Part shown: positions 26,058 to 35,221 of the stretch, piece by piece | Position numbering within the stretch: the stretch's first letter is position 1 | Layout of the letters: each line of letters begins with the position of its first letter | DNA from: Treponema sp. | GTDB taxonomy: Bacteria > Spirochaetota > Spirochaetia > Treponematales > Breznakiellaceae | Length of the DNA stretch: 55,422 bases | Direction: 5' to 3' | Assembly: GCA_031274285.1 (NCBI GenBank) | Contig: JAISQJ010000085.1 | Span: forward strand, 1 to 55,422 | Notes under the pieces: generated by a model | Told to the model about the DNA's origin: nothing | Seen by the model: the letters and a program-made list of their open reading frames with translations, nothing else | The model's database searches: none | Program-made: the position numbers and the translations under genes

Positions 26058-26849
26058 ATGAACATGGATTATATCAAGCGGATTTTTTGTCTGGACGGCA
26101 AAAAGGCTATCGTCACCGGCGGTAATTCCGGTATCGGCATGGGGATCGCGAAATCCCTGGCCAACCTGGGGGCGGATGTGACTATCATCGGCCGGGACCC
26201 CGTGTCCATAGAGCAGGTGGCGGGGGAACTGGCCGCCCTGGGTACCAAAAGCAAGGGTTACCCGGTGGACCTGATGAAGCGGGAAGAAATAGACGGCTTT
26301 TTTGACCGCTACTACGGGGAGAACGACGGCCTTTTGGATATTCTGGTGGCGAACGCGGGGATCTCCGTGATGAAGCGGGCCCTGGATACCACCAATGAGG
26401 ATATGGACCGGCTTTTTAACACCAACCTGAAGGGTACCCTGTTTTGCTGCCGGCGGGCCGCGGAGGCCATGAAGAAGCAAAAGAGCGGCAATATCGTGAT
26501 CACCACCTCGGTGAACGCGTTGTACCCCCTGCCGCCCCAGGCCCTTTACACCGGCACAAAAATTGCCCAGGAGGCCCTGATGCAGTGCCTGGCGGTGGAC
26601 CTGGCCCCCTACGGTATCCGGGTGAATACCATTGCCCCCGGCGCCATCGTCAGCAACCTGGGCCGGGACAACCCTTCCCCCCGCAAGCGGGAGGGGGACT
26701 GGAAAAAAGCGCCCCACCTGCCCCTGGGCCGGATTGGGGAGCCGGAGGATATTGGCGATGTGGTGGCCTGTATGGTGACCGACGCCTTCCGGTATCAGAC
26801 CGGGTCCACCGTGCTGGTGGACGGAGGCCTGCGGCTGCGGAACGTGTAG
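26058..26849 (+). CDS. SDR-family oxidoreductase, probably D-mannonate oxidoreductase (fructuronate reductase)
   Basis: A 263-aa Rossmann-fold NAD(P)-dependent dehydrogenase. The nucleotide motif TGGNSGIG is at residues 20-27, NAG lies near 98, and the catalytic Ser151, Tyr164 and Lys168 sit in TTSVNA and LYTGTK. The C-terminal MVTDAFRYQTGSTVLVDGG is typical. The frame opens at 26010, but ATG 26058 fits the family start and a GGGAG site. Its specific role is inferred from the neighbouring uxuA: SDR-type D-mannonate oxidoreductases, as in the Bacillus YjmF type, interconvert fructuronate and mannonate. A gluconate-5-dehydrogenase-like activity cannot be excluded. Confidence 0.78.
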   Translation: MNMDYIKRIFCLDGKKAIVTGGNSGIGMGIAKSLANLGADVTIIGRDPVSIEQVAGELAALGTKSKGYPVDLMKREEIDGFFDRYYGENDGLLDILVANAGISVMKRALDTTNEDMDRLFNTNLKGTLFCCRRAAEAMKKQKSGNIVITTSVNALYPLPPQALYTGTKIAQEALMQCLAVDLAPYGIRVNTIAPGAIVSNLGRDNPSPRKREGDWKKAPHLPLGRIGEPEDIGDVVACMVTDAFRYQTGSTVLVDGGLRLRNV

Positions 26850-26893
26850 GGGGTGGTCCACAAGGATTCGCCCGGAATTATTAAGGAGGATGT

Positions 26894-27850
26894 TTGAAGA
26901 TGGAACAGATCAACGCCATTAATTTTGCCCCCTTCCCCAAAAAGGGGGTGCTGGGCAGCGCCAACGCGAAAATCAGCGTGGAAAAAATGATCGCCCGTAC
27001 CGGCGTGAGCCACGTCATTCTTACCCCCGCGGGGCTGCAGGATGAGCCCCAATCCACGGACATCGACTTTAAGGGCCCCGGTTCCCCGGATGACGGCGAG
27101 CTGGCGGACCTTATTAAATACATCCAAAAACTTAAAAACCCCTTGGGTCGGCAGGTCCAGGTGATCATGAAACCCACGGTGAACTGTAAAAACGGCGTGT
27201 GGCGGGCCTATATCAACTTCCTTGACGTGGGGACCCCCGAAGAATCCGCCTGGGGCCTCTGGTTTAAGTCCCACGAAAAGTTTCAGCTCCACTACGCCAA
27301 AATTGCCCGGGAAACCGGCTGCGTTATGTTTATCGCCGGCTGTGAAATGTGTTCCAGCGAGCGGCGGGATAAGGAATGGCGCCGGCTTATAGCCAAGGTC
27401 AAGGCGGAATTTAAGGGGCCGGTCAGTTATAACACCGACAAGTACCACGAGGATCAGGTGTCCTGGTGGGACGCGGTGGACGTTATCTCCTCCAGCGGTT
27501 ATTACCCCACCGGCACCTGGGAGGCCCAACTGGACCGCATCGAAAAGGTGGTGAAGCGTTATGGCAAGCCCTTCTTCTTCGCGGAGATTGGTTCCATGAG
27601 TACCCGGGGTTCTCAATACGAACCCAATTCCTGGCGGATCCAGGGCCCCGCGGACGCGGCCGATCAGGAAACCTGGTACCGGGAAATGTTTGAACACACC
27701 AAAAAGCGGCCCTGGGTGGAAGGCTACGGGTTCTGGTCCTGGGGGGCCGATCTCTACGATCCGGACCAGGCGCTGAATCAGCGCCATTACGATCTTTACG
27801 CCAAACCCGCGGAAAAGGTGGTCCGTAAATATTTTACCGCTAAAAAGTAA
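26894..27850 (+). CDS. Glycoside hydrolase family 113, beta-mannanase-like
   Basis: A 318-aa TIM-barrel enzyme resembling GH113 beta-1,4-mannanases. The proposed acid/base Glu151 is in FIAGCEMCSSE, and the nucleophile Glu231 is in PFFFAEIGSMS. WWDAVDVISSSGYYP is also characteristic. There is no signal peptide, so imported manno-oligosaccharides are the likely substrate. The start could be TTG 26894 (4 bases from AAGGAGG) or ATG 26900 (10 bases away); this does not affect the domain. It lies between the SDR gene and uxuA in one operon. Confidence 0.82.
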   Translation: MKMEQINAINFAPFPKKGVLGSANAKISVEKMIARTGVSHVILTPAGLQDEPQSTDIDFKGPGSPDDGELADLIKYIQKLKNPLGRQVQVIMKPTVNCKNGVWRAYINFLDVGTPEESAWGLWFKSHEKFQLHYAKIARETGCVMFIAGCEMCSSERRDKEWRRLIAKVKAEFKGPVSYNTDKYHEDQVSWWDAVDVISSSGYYPTGTWEAQLDRIEKVVKRYGKPFFFAEIGSMSTRGSQYEPNSWRIQGPADAADQETWYREMFEHTKKRPWVEGYGFWSWGADLYDPDQALNQRHYDLYAKPAEKVVRKYFTAKK

Positions 27851-27916
27851 CGTACCTTTGAAAACAGCCGGGTATCTGCCGGGACCTGGTCCCGTGAAAA
27901 ATATGAGGGGGAAACT

Positions 27917-28900
27917 ATGATTTTAGCAGACGCGTTACGGCCAAGCCCGGATCGTACCTGGGATTACGCCATTCAAACCGGCATTAAACACGCCGTCATC
28001 GGGGTGCCCTGGAACCCGCCGGGCACTACCCCCAACGGCTCCTTCGATTTGACCAGCTACGCCGATTGGAAGGCCCTGTACGACCTTTACGAGAGCCGGG
28101 GCCTTAGGCCGGTGGTGGTGGAAGGCGCCCCGGAACCGGCCCACGAAAGTATTAAGCGGGGGGACGCCAACCGGGACCAGAGCATTGAGACCGTGCTTAA
28201 CTACCTCCCCATCCTGGATAAGCTTAACCTGCGAACCATCTGCATCAACTGGATGCCCTACAAGGGCTGGTACCGGACCCGGAACAATATTCCCGCCCGG
28301 GGCGGCGCCCTGGTCACCGGCTTCTACCAGGAAGACATTCCCGACGCCGAACCCCTCCTCATTACCCAGCAGGAACTCTGGGATAACCTGGCCTACTTCC
28401 TCAAGGCCGTGGGCCCCTCCCTGGAAAAGTACGGGGTCAAGCTGGCCTTCCACCCCGATGATCCGCCGGTCCCCCGGCTGGGAGACGTGGAGCGGATCCT
28501 CATCAACAAGGGCAACTACGAAAAACTTTTGAACATCGTGCCCAGCGCCTTTATCGGCATCACCCTGTGCCAGGGCTGCTTCTGCGCCATGGGGGAGGAT
28601 ATCTACGACATCATCACCCATTATAGCCGCCGGGAAAAGGTCTTTTTTGTCCACTTCCGGGATATTCAGGGGAGCCCCCACTCATTCTGCGAGACCTTCC
28701 ACGACATCGGGCCCACGGACATGGTGCGCTGCCTGGAACTGTACCGGGACTACGGCTTTAACGGCCCCGTGCGGGTGGACCACGTACCCACCATGGCGGG
28801 GGACGACAACTCCCGGCCCGGTTACGCTGCGGTGGGCCGCCTCTTTGCCCTGGGCTACCTCAAAGGCATCCTGGACGCCCTGCATTATCCGTATAGCTAA
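27917..28900 (+). CDS. uxuA: D-mannonate dehydratase
   Basis: A 327-aa TIM-barrel enzyme that dehydrates D-mannonate to 2-keto-3-deoxygluconate in glucuronate breakdown. It has the family signature HPDDPP with His179, then Cys218 (TLCQGCF), His246 (VHFRDIQG) and Asp288 (RVDHV). These are placed as the four metal ligands known in UxuA. It is somewhat shorter than typical UxuA (about 350-390). GAGGGGG lies before ATG. Its upstream partner is the SDR gene. No uronate isomerase (uxaC), KDG kinase or aldolase is in the window, so the rest of the pathway must be elsewhere. Confidence 0.87.
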   Translation: MILADALRPSPDRTWDYAIQTGIKHAVIGVPWNPPGTTPNGSFDLTSYADWKALYDLYESRGLRPVVVEGAPEPAHESIKRGDANRDQSIETVLNYLPILDKLNLRTICINWMPYKGWYRTRNNIPARGGALVTGFYQEDIPDAEPLLITQQELWDNLAYFLKAVGPSLEKYGVKLAFHPDDPPVPRLGDVERILINKGNYEKLLNIVPSAFIGITLCQGCFCAMGEDIYDIITHYSRREKVFFVHFRDIQGSPHSFCETFHDIGPTDMVRCLELYRDYGFNGPVRVDHVPTMAGDDNSRPGYAAVGRLFALGYLKGILDALHYPYS

Positions 28901-28913
28901 CGCGGCGTAGGTA

Positions 28914-28942
28914 TTGACAATCTTAGCATTTCCCCGTATAAT
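28914..28942 (+). promoter_or_regulatory. Consensus sigma70 promoter of importer C
   Basis: TTGACA, 17 bases and TATAAT: an exact consensus match. The leader is about 18 bases and includes GAGGAG before the TTG start at 28967. Confidence 0.9.
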
Positions 28943-28966
28943 TACCCGTTATACTGAGGAGCGGGC

Positions 28967-29938
28967 TTGAGAAGCGTCAAATATCCAGAGGGCTTCAGAG
29001 AAAAGAATGTTCCGGTAAATAGGAAATTCCTTTTTACCCTGCGCAAGCAGTGGTTTTTGCAGGTTTCCATACTCTTTGGCCTTGGTTTGCTCATTGTCTT
29101 TAGTTACATTCCCATGTATGGCATTATTATTGCCTTCAAGTCTTATAAGGTTTCATCGGGCATCGCGGGTTTTTTCACCTCCCGCTGGGTCGGGTTGAAG
29201 TGGTTCAAGGAATTCCTTACCGACTACCGTTTTGGCCTTATCTTTCGTAATACCTTGGTTATTTCAGCCTTAAAGATATTTATTTCCTTTCCCGTACCGA
29301 TTATTTTTGCCCTTATGCTTAATGAGATGAGGCAGCCCCTGGTAAAGCGTTTTGTTCAGACGGCAAGCTATCTGCCGCACTTCATATCCTGGGTTATTGT
29401 GGTCGGTTTATGTCAGACCTTTTTTGGAACCGTCAACGGACTCTTGAGCAATTTGATGGTCGAATGGGGACTGGTGGATAAGCCCATTCCCCTATTAACG
29501 GACCCCCGTTATTACTGGCCTCTGGCCGTGTTAACCGAAGTATGGAAGTCCGCGGGGTGGAACGCGATTATTTATATTGCCGCTATTTCCGGCATAGACG
29601 CCGCCCTTTACGAGGCGGCCCAGATAGACGGTACTTCGCGGCTGCAGCGCATGTGGTACATTACCCTGCCCGGCATCAAAGGCGTTATTGTCATCATGTT
29701 TATTTTATCCCTGGGAGGGCTGATTAACGGCAACCTGGAGCAGGCTAAGCTGCTGAGTAATAATTTTAACCGGAGCACCTCGGAAATTATAAACCTTTAT
29801 GTTTTAAATGTCGGTCTTGGGGATTTCCGCTTTGACTATGCCGCTGCGGTGGGCCTTATGCAGTCGGTTATTTCCGCGGTGCTGGTATTTTCCAGCAACT
29901 GGTTCAGCCGCCGCTTTGTCGGCGCCTCAATTTATTAA
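28967..29938 (+). CDS. LplB-type ABC transporter permease
   Basis: A 323-aa membrane protein of importer C. It has six helices and an EAA motif, YEAAQIDGTSRLQRMWYITLPG. The TTG start is supported by GAGGAG 5 bases upstream and by the exact-consensus promoter just before it. The 21-base gap to the next permease gene and the downstream binding-protein gene complete the set. Because the promoter lies directly after uxuA, this importer can be expressed on its own or as part of the longer operon. Confidence 0.88.
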   Translation: MRSVKYPEGFREKNVPVNRKFLFTLRKQWFLQVSILFGLGLLIVFSYIPMYGIIIAFKSYKVSSGIAGFFTSRWVGLKWFKEFLTDYRFGLIFRNTLVISALKIFISFPVPIIFALMLNEMRQPLVKRFVQTASYLPHFISWVIVVGLCQTFFGTVNGLLSNLMVEWGLVDKPIPLLTDPRYYWPLAVLTEVWKSAGWNAIIYIAAISGIDAALYEAAQIDGTSRLQRMWYITLPGIKGVIVIMFILSLGGLINGNLEQAKLLSNNFNRSTSEIINLYVLNVGLGDFRFDYAAAVGLMQSVISAVLVFSSNWFSRRFVGASIY

Positions 29939-29959
29939 GGTGTATGGCCAGGTGAACCC

Positions 29960-30874
29960 ATGAAACGGAAACTGTCGTCACTAACCGCCGAAGATATTAT
30001 TCTTGATACCTTTATCGCCCTTGTTATGATTATGGTGGTTATCGTAACCCTGTATCCGTTCTGGTATGTAACCGTTTTGGCCTTTAACGACGCCAACGAT
30101 TCTACCATGAGTCCTCTTTTCTTCTGGCCCCGGAAATTTACCCTCCTCAATTTTACTGAGCTTCTCAGCGAACAGAATTGGTCCCATGCCATCTTTATTT
30201 CTCTCATGCGTACCTTAATCGGAACGGCGCTGGGGGTATCCTGCACAAGCATGGTGGCCTTTGCTTTTTCTTTTGATCATGTTATCGGGAAAAATCTCTA
30301 TTACAAACTTTTTATTTTTACCATGTATTTTAGCGGCGGGATGATCCCCTTTTATGTGCTGCTGCGGTCCATACGCATGCTGGACACCTTTTGGGTCTAT
30401 GTAATTCCCGGTATGATCAATGTTTACTATATGCTGATCGTTATCAATTTTTACCGTACCGTTCCTTCCTCGCTGTACGAATCCGCGCGGCTTGACGGCG
30501 CGGGGGACCTGCGGCTTTACGTCAGTATCGCCCTGCCCCTGTCCAAAGCGCCGCTGGCCACCATTGCCCTTTTCTTCGCGGTGGGACAGTGGAACGCGTG
30601 GATCGATTCGGTGTACTACATTCAAAAGGCAAGCCTGCGTCCCCTGGCCTACCTGATGATGGATGTCATTAACCGTTCAAGCCGGCTTATGCAGATGTAT
30701 GAAATGGCCTCCTCTGCGGCCGCGGACATGGCTTCCAACGCAATTTCCGCCACCACTACCACATCCTTGCAAATGGCCGCCATGGTTTTGGCGGTTTTTC
30801 CCATACTCGCGGTCTATCCGTTCATGCAGCGGCATTTTGTAAAAGGTATCATGATCGGATCGATAAAAGAGTAA
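29960..30874 (+). CDS. LplC-type ABC transporter permease
   Basis: A 304-aa permease of importer C. It has an N-terminal membrane helix (about 18-38), the EAA motif ESARLDGAGDLRLYVSIALPLS, and the C-terminal FVKGIMIGSIKE. The central MASSAAADMASNAISATTTTSLQMAA segment precedes the last helix and is unusually Ala/Thr-rich, a loop common in this subtype. A moderate AGGTGA site lies before ATG. Confidence 0.87.
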   Translation: MKRKLSSLTAEDIILDTFIALVMIMVVIVTLYPFWYVTVLAFNDANDSTMSPLFFWPRKFTLLNFTELLSEQNWSHAIFISLMRTLIGTALGVSCTSMVAFAFSFDHVIGKNLYYKLFIFTMYFSGGMIPFYVLLRSIRMLDTFWVYVIPGMINVYYMLIVINFYRTVPSSLYESARLDGAGDLRLYVSIALPLSKAPLATIALFFAVGQWNAWIDSVYYIQKASLRPLAYLMMDVINRSSRLMQMYEMASSAAADMASNAISATTTTSLQMAAMVLAVFPILAVYPFMQRHFVKGIMIGSIKE

Positions 30875-30898
30875 AAAAGGAGTAAACCCGGTCTTAAC

Positions 30899-30917
30899 CC
30901 CGTGTTTTTTGCACGGG
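30899..30917 (+). terminator. Small stem-loop before the binding-protein gene of importer C
   Basis: CCCGTG and CACGGG form a 6-bp stem around a T-rich loop. It is weak as a terminator. It lies between the lplC-like gene and the binding-protein gene in the 65-base gap. Confidence 0.4.
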
Positions 30918-30939
30918 TATTACTATACAGGAGGAGAAA

Positions 30940-32484
30940 ATGAAAAAAGCATGGCTGGTATTTTTTGCGGTGGTTCTGTCCGGAACCCTTGGGGCAGCGC
31001 CCCGGGCGGACGCTCCATCGGGGGCCGCCGGTTCGAAGGCGCCCGTCACCTTTACCATTTGGGTTGATATGCCCTGGTTTTGGTACGACAAGTATGAAGG
31101 CAAAGAAGTTGCCGACAAGATGACGGAGATCTCCGGGGTTAAGCTGGAGATGACCAGGGCGGTTGATACCACCCAGCTCCCAATCATGATTGCCTCCGGC
31201 AATCTGCCCGATCTGATCTATACCGATTTTCAAAACTCCATAGTGGGCCTGTCGGATCCCAATGTGTGCTGGCCCATGAACGAACTGTCTGCAAGATACG
31301 GGGTAGACATTCATGCCAGCGAGGTTGATATTTCCAATAATACCGCCGATGACGGAAATTATTATACCATCAAAAACATCTTTATTCCCCAGGAACGCTA
31401 TGCCAAGGGGGAGGTGGTAAGCGGACCCGGAACTTCTTCCGTTTCCTACCGGCTGGATATTTGGGAAGAGATTGGCCGGCCCCAATTTAATACCCTTGAT
31501 GACCTTGAAAAGGCCCTGATCGCCGCGAAGGAAAAGTACCCCCGAATCGTTCCCTTTTTGAATGACGGCGGTGTGCTTGGCTATGTCAAACGGTTTTTTA
31601 TGCGGCAGCTTGGAATTCCCGATTCAAACTTCCAGTACGACAGCAGGGGAAATGTCATTCACCTTATCAGCAACCCGGATCTGCTGGAGTATTATAAGCT
31701 TATGAACCGCTATTACCGGCAGGGGCTTATTTCTCTGGAGGCCCAGACCTATAATTACGAACGGTTTCAGGACCTGCGAAACAGCGGCAACACGTTTATG
31801 ACCAACCGTTCCTCCGGCGAGGCGGGCCTGAGCAACGCCGCCCAGGTCCAGGCCGGCAGGAACCTGCGTTTTAAGCTTATCGATCATAACCTGGGCAATA
31901 AGCCGGTGGTATTTGATACCGGCATTGGTTGGGCCGGCCTCTTTATCACCAAGAACAACAAAGACCCGCGCCGGGCCATAGAGTATTTTGCCTGGCACCG
32001 CCTGCCGGAAACCCGCCGGCTTGCCGCCTGGGGCATTGAAGGCCGGCATTGGGAGTACAACGAAAAGGGCCAGACCGTCCGTACCCAGTGGCTCCGGGAC
32101 GCGGTAGCCGGCGGCGGCAGTCAGTACGATTACGGCATTGGCACCTGGCTTTTCGGCGACCAGGGAGACGAGAACGCCTTTATTGATTATGGCGTCACCA
32201 GCCAGGATGCCCTGGACGCCCTGAATCTCCGCCGGGAAACCGCGAAAATTACCCAGGTACATCCTGAGCTTTACTTCGCGGAACCGAAAGACGGCGATAT
32301 GCGGATAATCTTTACCAGAATAAGTGATATGTTTATTACCGCCTCTAACGAGATTATCTTTGCGGATTCTGAGGCAGCCATGCTGGCGGCCTACAACCGG
32401 ATGGTACAGCAGGCCAATACCCTGGGTCTTGGGACTCTGGAAAAATGGTCCAATGACACCGTAAAAGCCCGGCTGGCCAAATAG
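30940..32484 (+). CDS. LplA/YtcQ-type solute-binding protein
   Basis: A 514-aa exported binding protein of importer C. The signal peptide (about 1-20) ends near TLGAAPRA with no lipobox cysteine, so it should be free in the periplasm. The mature protein has MIASGNLPDLIYTDFQ, which is typical of the subtype, and many Trp/Tyr residues for sugar stacking. AGGAGGAG precedes ATG. A terminator follows the stop, so the CE15 gene probably relies on readthrough or another promoter. The position after uxuA and before CE15 suggests aldouronic or mixed oligosaccharides as ligand. Confidence 0.86.
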   Translation: MKKAWLVFFAVVLSGTLGAAPRADAPSGAAGSKAPVTFTIWVDMPWFWYDKYEGKEVADKMTEISGVKLEMTRAVDTTQLPIMIASGNLPDLIYTDFQNSIVGLSDPNVCWPMNELSARYGVDIHASEVDISNNTADDGNYYTIKNIFIPQERYAKGEVVSGPGTSSVSYRLDIWEEIGRPQFNTLDDLEKALIAAKEKYPRIVPFLNDGGVLGYVKRFFMRQLGIPDSNFQYDSRGNVIHLISNPDLLEYYKLMNRYYRQGLISLEAQTYNYERFQDLRNSGNTFMTNRSSGEAGLSNAAQVQAGRNLRFKLIDHNLGNKPVVFDTGIGWAGLFITKNNKDPRRAIEYFAWHRLPETRRLAAWGIEGRHWEYNEKGQTVRTQWLRDAVAGGGSQYDYGIGTWLFGDQGDENAFIDYGVTSQDALDALNLRRETAKITQVHPELYFAEPKDGDMRIIFTRISDMFITASNEIIFADSEAAMLAAYNRMVQQANTLGLGTLEKWSNDTVKARLAK

Positions 32485-32506
32485 CCGTTTTGGCGGATTG
32501 ACGTTT

Positions 32507-32533
32507 AACGCCCCAGACAAATGGGGCGTTTTT
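32507..32533 (+). terminator. Intrinsic terminator after importer C
   Basis: AACGCCCCA / TGGGGCGTT, a 9-bp perfect stem with a 6-base loop, followed by TTT. Confidence 0.85.
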
Positions 32534-32570
32534 ATATGCTAAGTTTTTATAGGTTAAGAGGAGGTCCACT

Positions 32571-33680
32571 ATGTCAGAGTATGCCGTTGAAAATCTTCCG
32601 CCCCTGGTAAAGGGGGTCCTTTCCAAAGAGACCTGGAACGAAGAAAGAAGAAAAGAACTGCTGGAATTTTTCCGTCACGAGGTGTACGGGGTATTACCCG
32701 ATGAAAGTTCTTTGCGTATTGCGATCCGGGTTGCGGACGAGCGTTCCGGCCCGGATATTATGTACGGACGGGCCATAAGGAAATTGGTCGAGGTCAGCGT
32801 TTCAAGGAAAAACAGGGAATTTTCTTTTCCCTTCCTCCTCTATATTCCCAAGGCCGCGGAGCAAAAGCCCGTTCCGGCCATTATCTCCCTGCAGGGTTCT
32901 ATTGTCGCGGCGGACCCCACCCGGCGGCAAATAGCCGCGTCCTGGCCCGCGGAAACTATTATTGCCCGGGGCTATGCGGCGGCGGCCCTGGTAAATCAGG
33001 ATGTGGCGCCGGATTATGACGATAACTTCACCCTAAAGTTTTATCGCCTGTTTCCGGAATTTGCCGGCAAGCGGCCGGACGATATGATGGGGACCATTAC
33101 GGCCTGGGCCTGGGGCTTAAGCCGGGTGGTGGATTATCTGGCCGACGATCCGCTTATTAACGGCGAAATCGCGGCGGCGGGCCATTCCCGGGGGGGTAAA
33201 ACGGCGATTTGGTGCGGTGTGCAGGATCCCCGGGTGACGCTGACTATCAGCAGTTGTTCAGGCTGCAGCGGCGCGGCCATTACCAGGGCCAAGGCCGGTG
33301 AGCATATCCGGGATATTACCACGGCCTTTCCGTACTGGTTTTGTAATAACTACAAAAAATACGCCGCCGATGAAACCAATATGCCCTTTGATCAGCACCT
33401 GCTCCTGGCCCTTTTGGCGCCGCGCTTCCTCTACGTCAATTCCAAATCCTATGACTCCTGGTGCGATCCCCGGGCCGAATTTGAGGGCGCCCGGCAGGCA
33501 AGCCCCGCCTGGGGCGTTTACGGGTTCCCCGGATTGCCGGTAACCGAAATGCCCCCGCCGGAAGCGCCGGTTCATGATGGTCATATCGGCTACCACCTTA
33601 AAACCGGGCATCACTTTATGGATGAGTACGACTGGAACAACTACCTGGACTTTATGGACATCCATTTTCGCATTTGTTGA
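32571..33680 (+). CDS. CE15-type glucuronoyl esterase
   Basis: A 369-aa alpha/beta-hydrolase resembling bacterial carbohydrate esterase family 15. These enzymes split the ester between 4-O-methyl-glucuronate of xylan and lignin alcohols. The nucleophile elbow is GHSRGGKTAIW (near residue 205). It is followed by SSCSGCSGAA, a stretch like the Ser/Gly-rich loop after the nucleophile in CE15. MPFDQHLLLALLAPRFLYV and a late GYHLKTGHHFM supply the likely acid region and catalytic histidine. There is no signal peptide, whereas most characterised CE15 enzymes are secreted. AGAGGAGG precedes ATG. The gene sits downstream of the mannonate genes, which would use the freed glucuronate. A general xylan esterase is the alternative. 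Confidence 0.8.
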   Translation: MSEYAVENLPPLVKGVLSKETWNEERRKELLEFFRHEVYGVLPDESSLRIAIRVADERSGPDIMYGRAIRKLVEVSVSRKNREFSFPFLLYIPKAAEQKPVPAIISLQGSIVAADPTRRQIAASWPAETIIARGYAAAALVNQDVAPDYDDNFTLKFYRLFPEFAGKRPDDMMGTITAWAWGLSRVVDYLADDPLINGEIAAAGHSRGGKTAIWCGVQDPRVTLTISSCSGCSGAAITRAKAGEHIRDITTAFPYWFCNNYKKYAADETNMPFDQHLLLALLAPRFLYVNSKSYDSWCDPRAEFEGARQASPAWGVYGFPGLPVTEMPPPEAPVHDGHIGYHLKTGHHFMDEYDWNNYLDFMDIHFRIC

Positions 33681-33705
33681 CACGGCCCCCTGGCGATCTT
33701 ATGCT
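33677..33705 (+). promoter_or_regulatory. Promoter of the importer D / GH9 operon
   Basis: TTGACA, a 17-base spacer and TATGCT. The -35 box overlaps the stop codon of the CE15 gene. The leader to ATG 33742 is about 30 bases and includes GGAGG. Confidence 0.82.
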
Positions 33706-33741
33706 AGTTACATATCGAGCATTTTTTTATGGAGGCAAAGC

Positions 33742-35115
33742 ATGAAGCGAATTTTTTCTCTGGCGTTACTGTGTGCGGTGCTGGGGGTCCCGGTTTTTGC
33801 CGGCCCCCGGCAGCAGGGCGGATCCGGCGGCGGGAGTTCCGCGGGAGGCTCCGCGGGCGGGCAGATTGAACTTAGGGTATTGAACTACATGGACCTCACC
33901 GTAGCCAATGCCGCCACGTCAATCGCCGAAATTTGGGAGGCCTTTGATAAGGCGAATCCCGATATCAAGGTTATTCGGGAGGACCTTTTTAATGAACCCT
34001 TCCACAACAAGGTAGAAGCCTATGCGGCGGCAGGGCAGTTGCCCGATGTCATGTATGCATGGCCTTCGGGGCGGTCCACCACCCTCCATACCCAGCGCCT
34101 GCTTAAAGACCTGGGTCCCCTTATTCAGAAAGACGGCCTGAACACCAAGTACGTCCCCGCGGCCCTGGACCCCACGGCCCAGGCTTCGGGGTACCTCGGT
34201 ATTCTCCCCCTGGCGGTTACCTCAAGCCACGCCTTTTATATCAACAACGAGGTGCTGCGGGACTGCGGTCTAAGCCCCGCCAGGACCTACGCCGAACTCA
34301 AGGCCCAGGTCCCGGTACTCAAGGCCAAGGGGTACGAGACCGTCCTGATTGCCCAGGCCAGCGACTGGGTTATGCAGTCCTGCTTTTTCTCCACCCTGGC
34401 CGGCCGTTTCGGTGGTCCCGGTTGGGAAAAGAAGATCCTCTCGGGGCAGGCTAAATTTACTGATCCCGATTTTGTAAACGCCCTTAATTTCGTTAAGACC
34501 CTCTACGACGACGGGGTTATCACCAGGGCTTCCCTTTCCATCGAGTACGGATCGGCCTCCGGCCTGTTCGCCTCCAATAAGTATGCCTACCTTATCGACG
34601 GCGATTGGAAAATCGGTCAGTTCCTTACCGATAAATCCACCGGCGTTGCCCTTATCACCCCGGAACGGCAGCATAATTTCCAGATCACCGTGTTCCCCGA
34701 CATCGAAGGGGCAAGGATCAACAAGTCAACCTCTTCCATCCTGGGCGTAGGCTGGGGGATAAACGCGGCTATTCCGGCGGGCTCCGCCAAGGAAGAAGCG
34801 GCCTGGAGGCTGGTGAAGTGGCTGGCGGGACAGGCAGTTCAGACCCAGATGCTCAGTAACGGCGGCCTTACCACTCCCAGCCGCAATGATATTAGTACGG
34901 CCGCCCTTAGCCTGGAACCCCTGCAGATAGCGGGAGGCAATCTGGCCACCCAGTATACCACCGGGACCGTGGTTATCGACGGCGTTTTTGAGTCCGATGT
35001 TTCCGGCGCTGTCAATCTCGGTTTACAGGAACTGGGCCTTGGGGCAAAAACACCCCAGCAGGTGGCGGAAAGCATTCAAAGGGCCTTTGACACCTGGAAG
35101 GCAAAACAGAAATGA
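33742..35115 (+). CDS. Periplasmic sugar-binding protein, family 1
   Basis: A 457-aa binding protein of importer D. The signal peptide ends in PVFAG, followed by a Gly/Ser-rich spacer with no lipobox. The mature part has typical family 1 motifs, including AAAGQLPDVMYAWPSG and EAAWRLVKWLAG. ATG 33742 has GGAGG upstream; the open frame reaches back to 33574 over the previous gene, which is not a credible start. It is separated from the permeases by a two-part hairpin region. Downstream GH9, SIS and kinase genes suggest glucosamine oligomers as ligand, by analogy with Vibrio chitobiose clusters. Confidence 0.87.
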   Translation: MKRIFSLALLCAVLGVPVFAGPRQQGGSGGGSSAGGSAGGQIELRVLNYMDLTVANAATSIAEIWEAFDKANPDIKVIREDLFNEPFHNKVEAYAAAGQLPDVMYAWPSGRSTTLHTQRLLKDLGPLIQKDGLNTKYVPAALDPTAQASGYLGILPLAVTSSHAFYINNEVLRDCGLSPARTYAELKAQVPVLKAKGYETVLIAQASDWVMQSCFFSTLAGRFGGPGWEKKILSGQAKFTDPDFVNALNFVKTLYDDGVITRASLSIEYGSASGLFASNKYAYLIDGDWKIGQFLTDKSTGVALITPERQHNFQITVFPDIEGARINKSTSSILGVGWGINAAIPAGSAKEEAAWRLVKWLAGQAVQTQMLSNGGLTTPSRNDISTAALSLEPLQIAGGNLATQYTTGTVVIDGVFESDVSGAVNLGLQELGLGAKTPQQVAESIQRAFDTWKAKQK

Positions 35116-35153
35116 TGCCGCAAAACGTTTAGGTTTTTGTTACATGGCATAGC

Positions 35154-35178
35154 GGGACCTCTCGGCCTGAGGGGTCCC
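35154..35178 (+). terminator. First of two hairpins between binding protein and permeases
   Basis: GGGACC / GGTCCC plus four more inner pairs (one T-G) around a GGCCT loop. Confidence 0.55.
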
Positions 35179-35185
35179 CCGGTTT

Positions 35186-35221
35186 AAGAGAGGCTGGTCC
35201 GGCGGTTCAGCCTCTCTTTTT
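35186..35221 (+). terminator. Terminator-like hairpin before the permeases of importer D
   Basis: AAGAGAGGCT / AGCCTCTCTT, a 10-bp perfect stem with a 13-base loop and a trailing TTT. The ribosome site of the next gene (AGGAGTT) follows at once. Confidence 0.8.

Noticed and set aside
33574-33741. N-terminal extension of the importer D binding protein
   Set aside because: It overlaps the CE15 gene and would bury the signal peptide that begins at ATG 33742.
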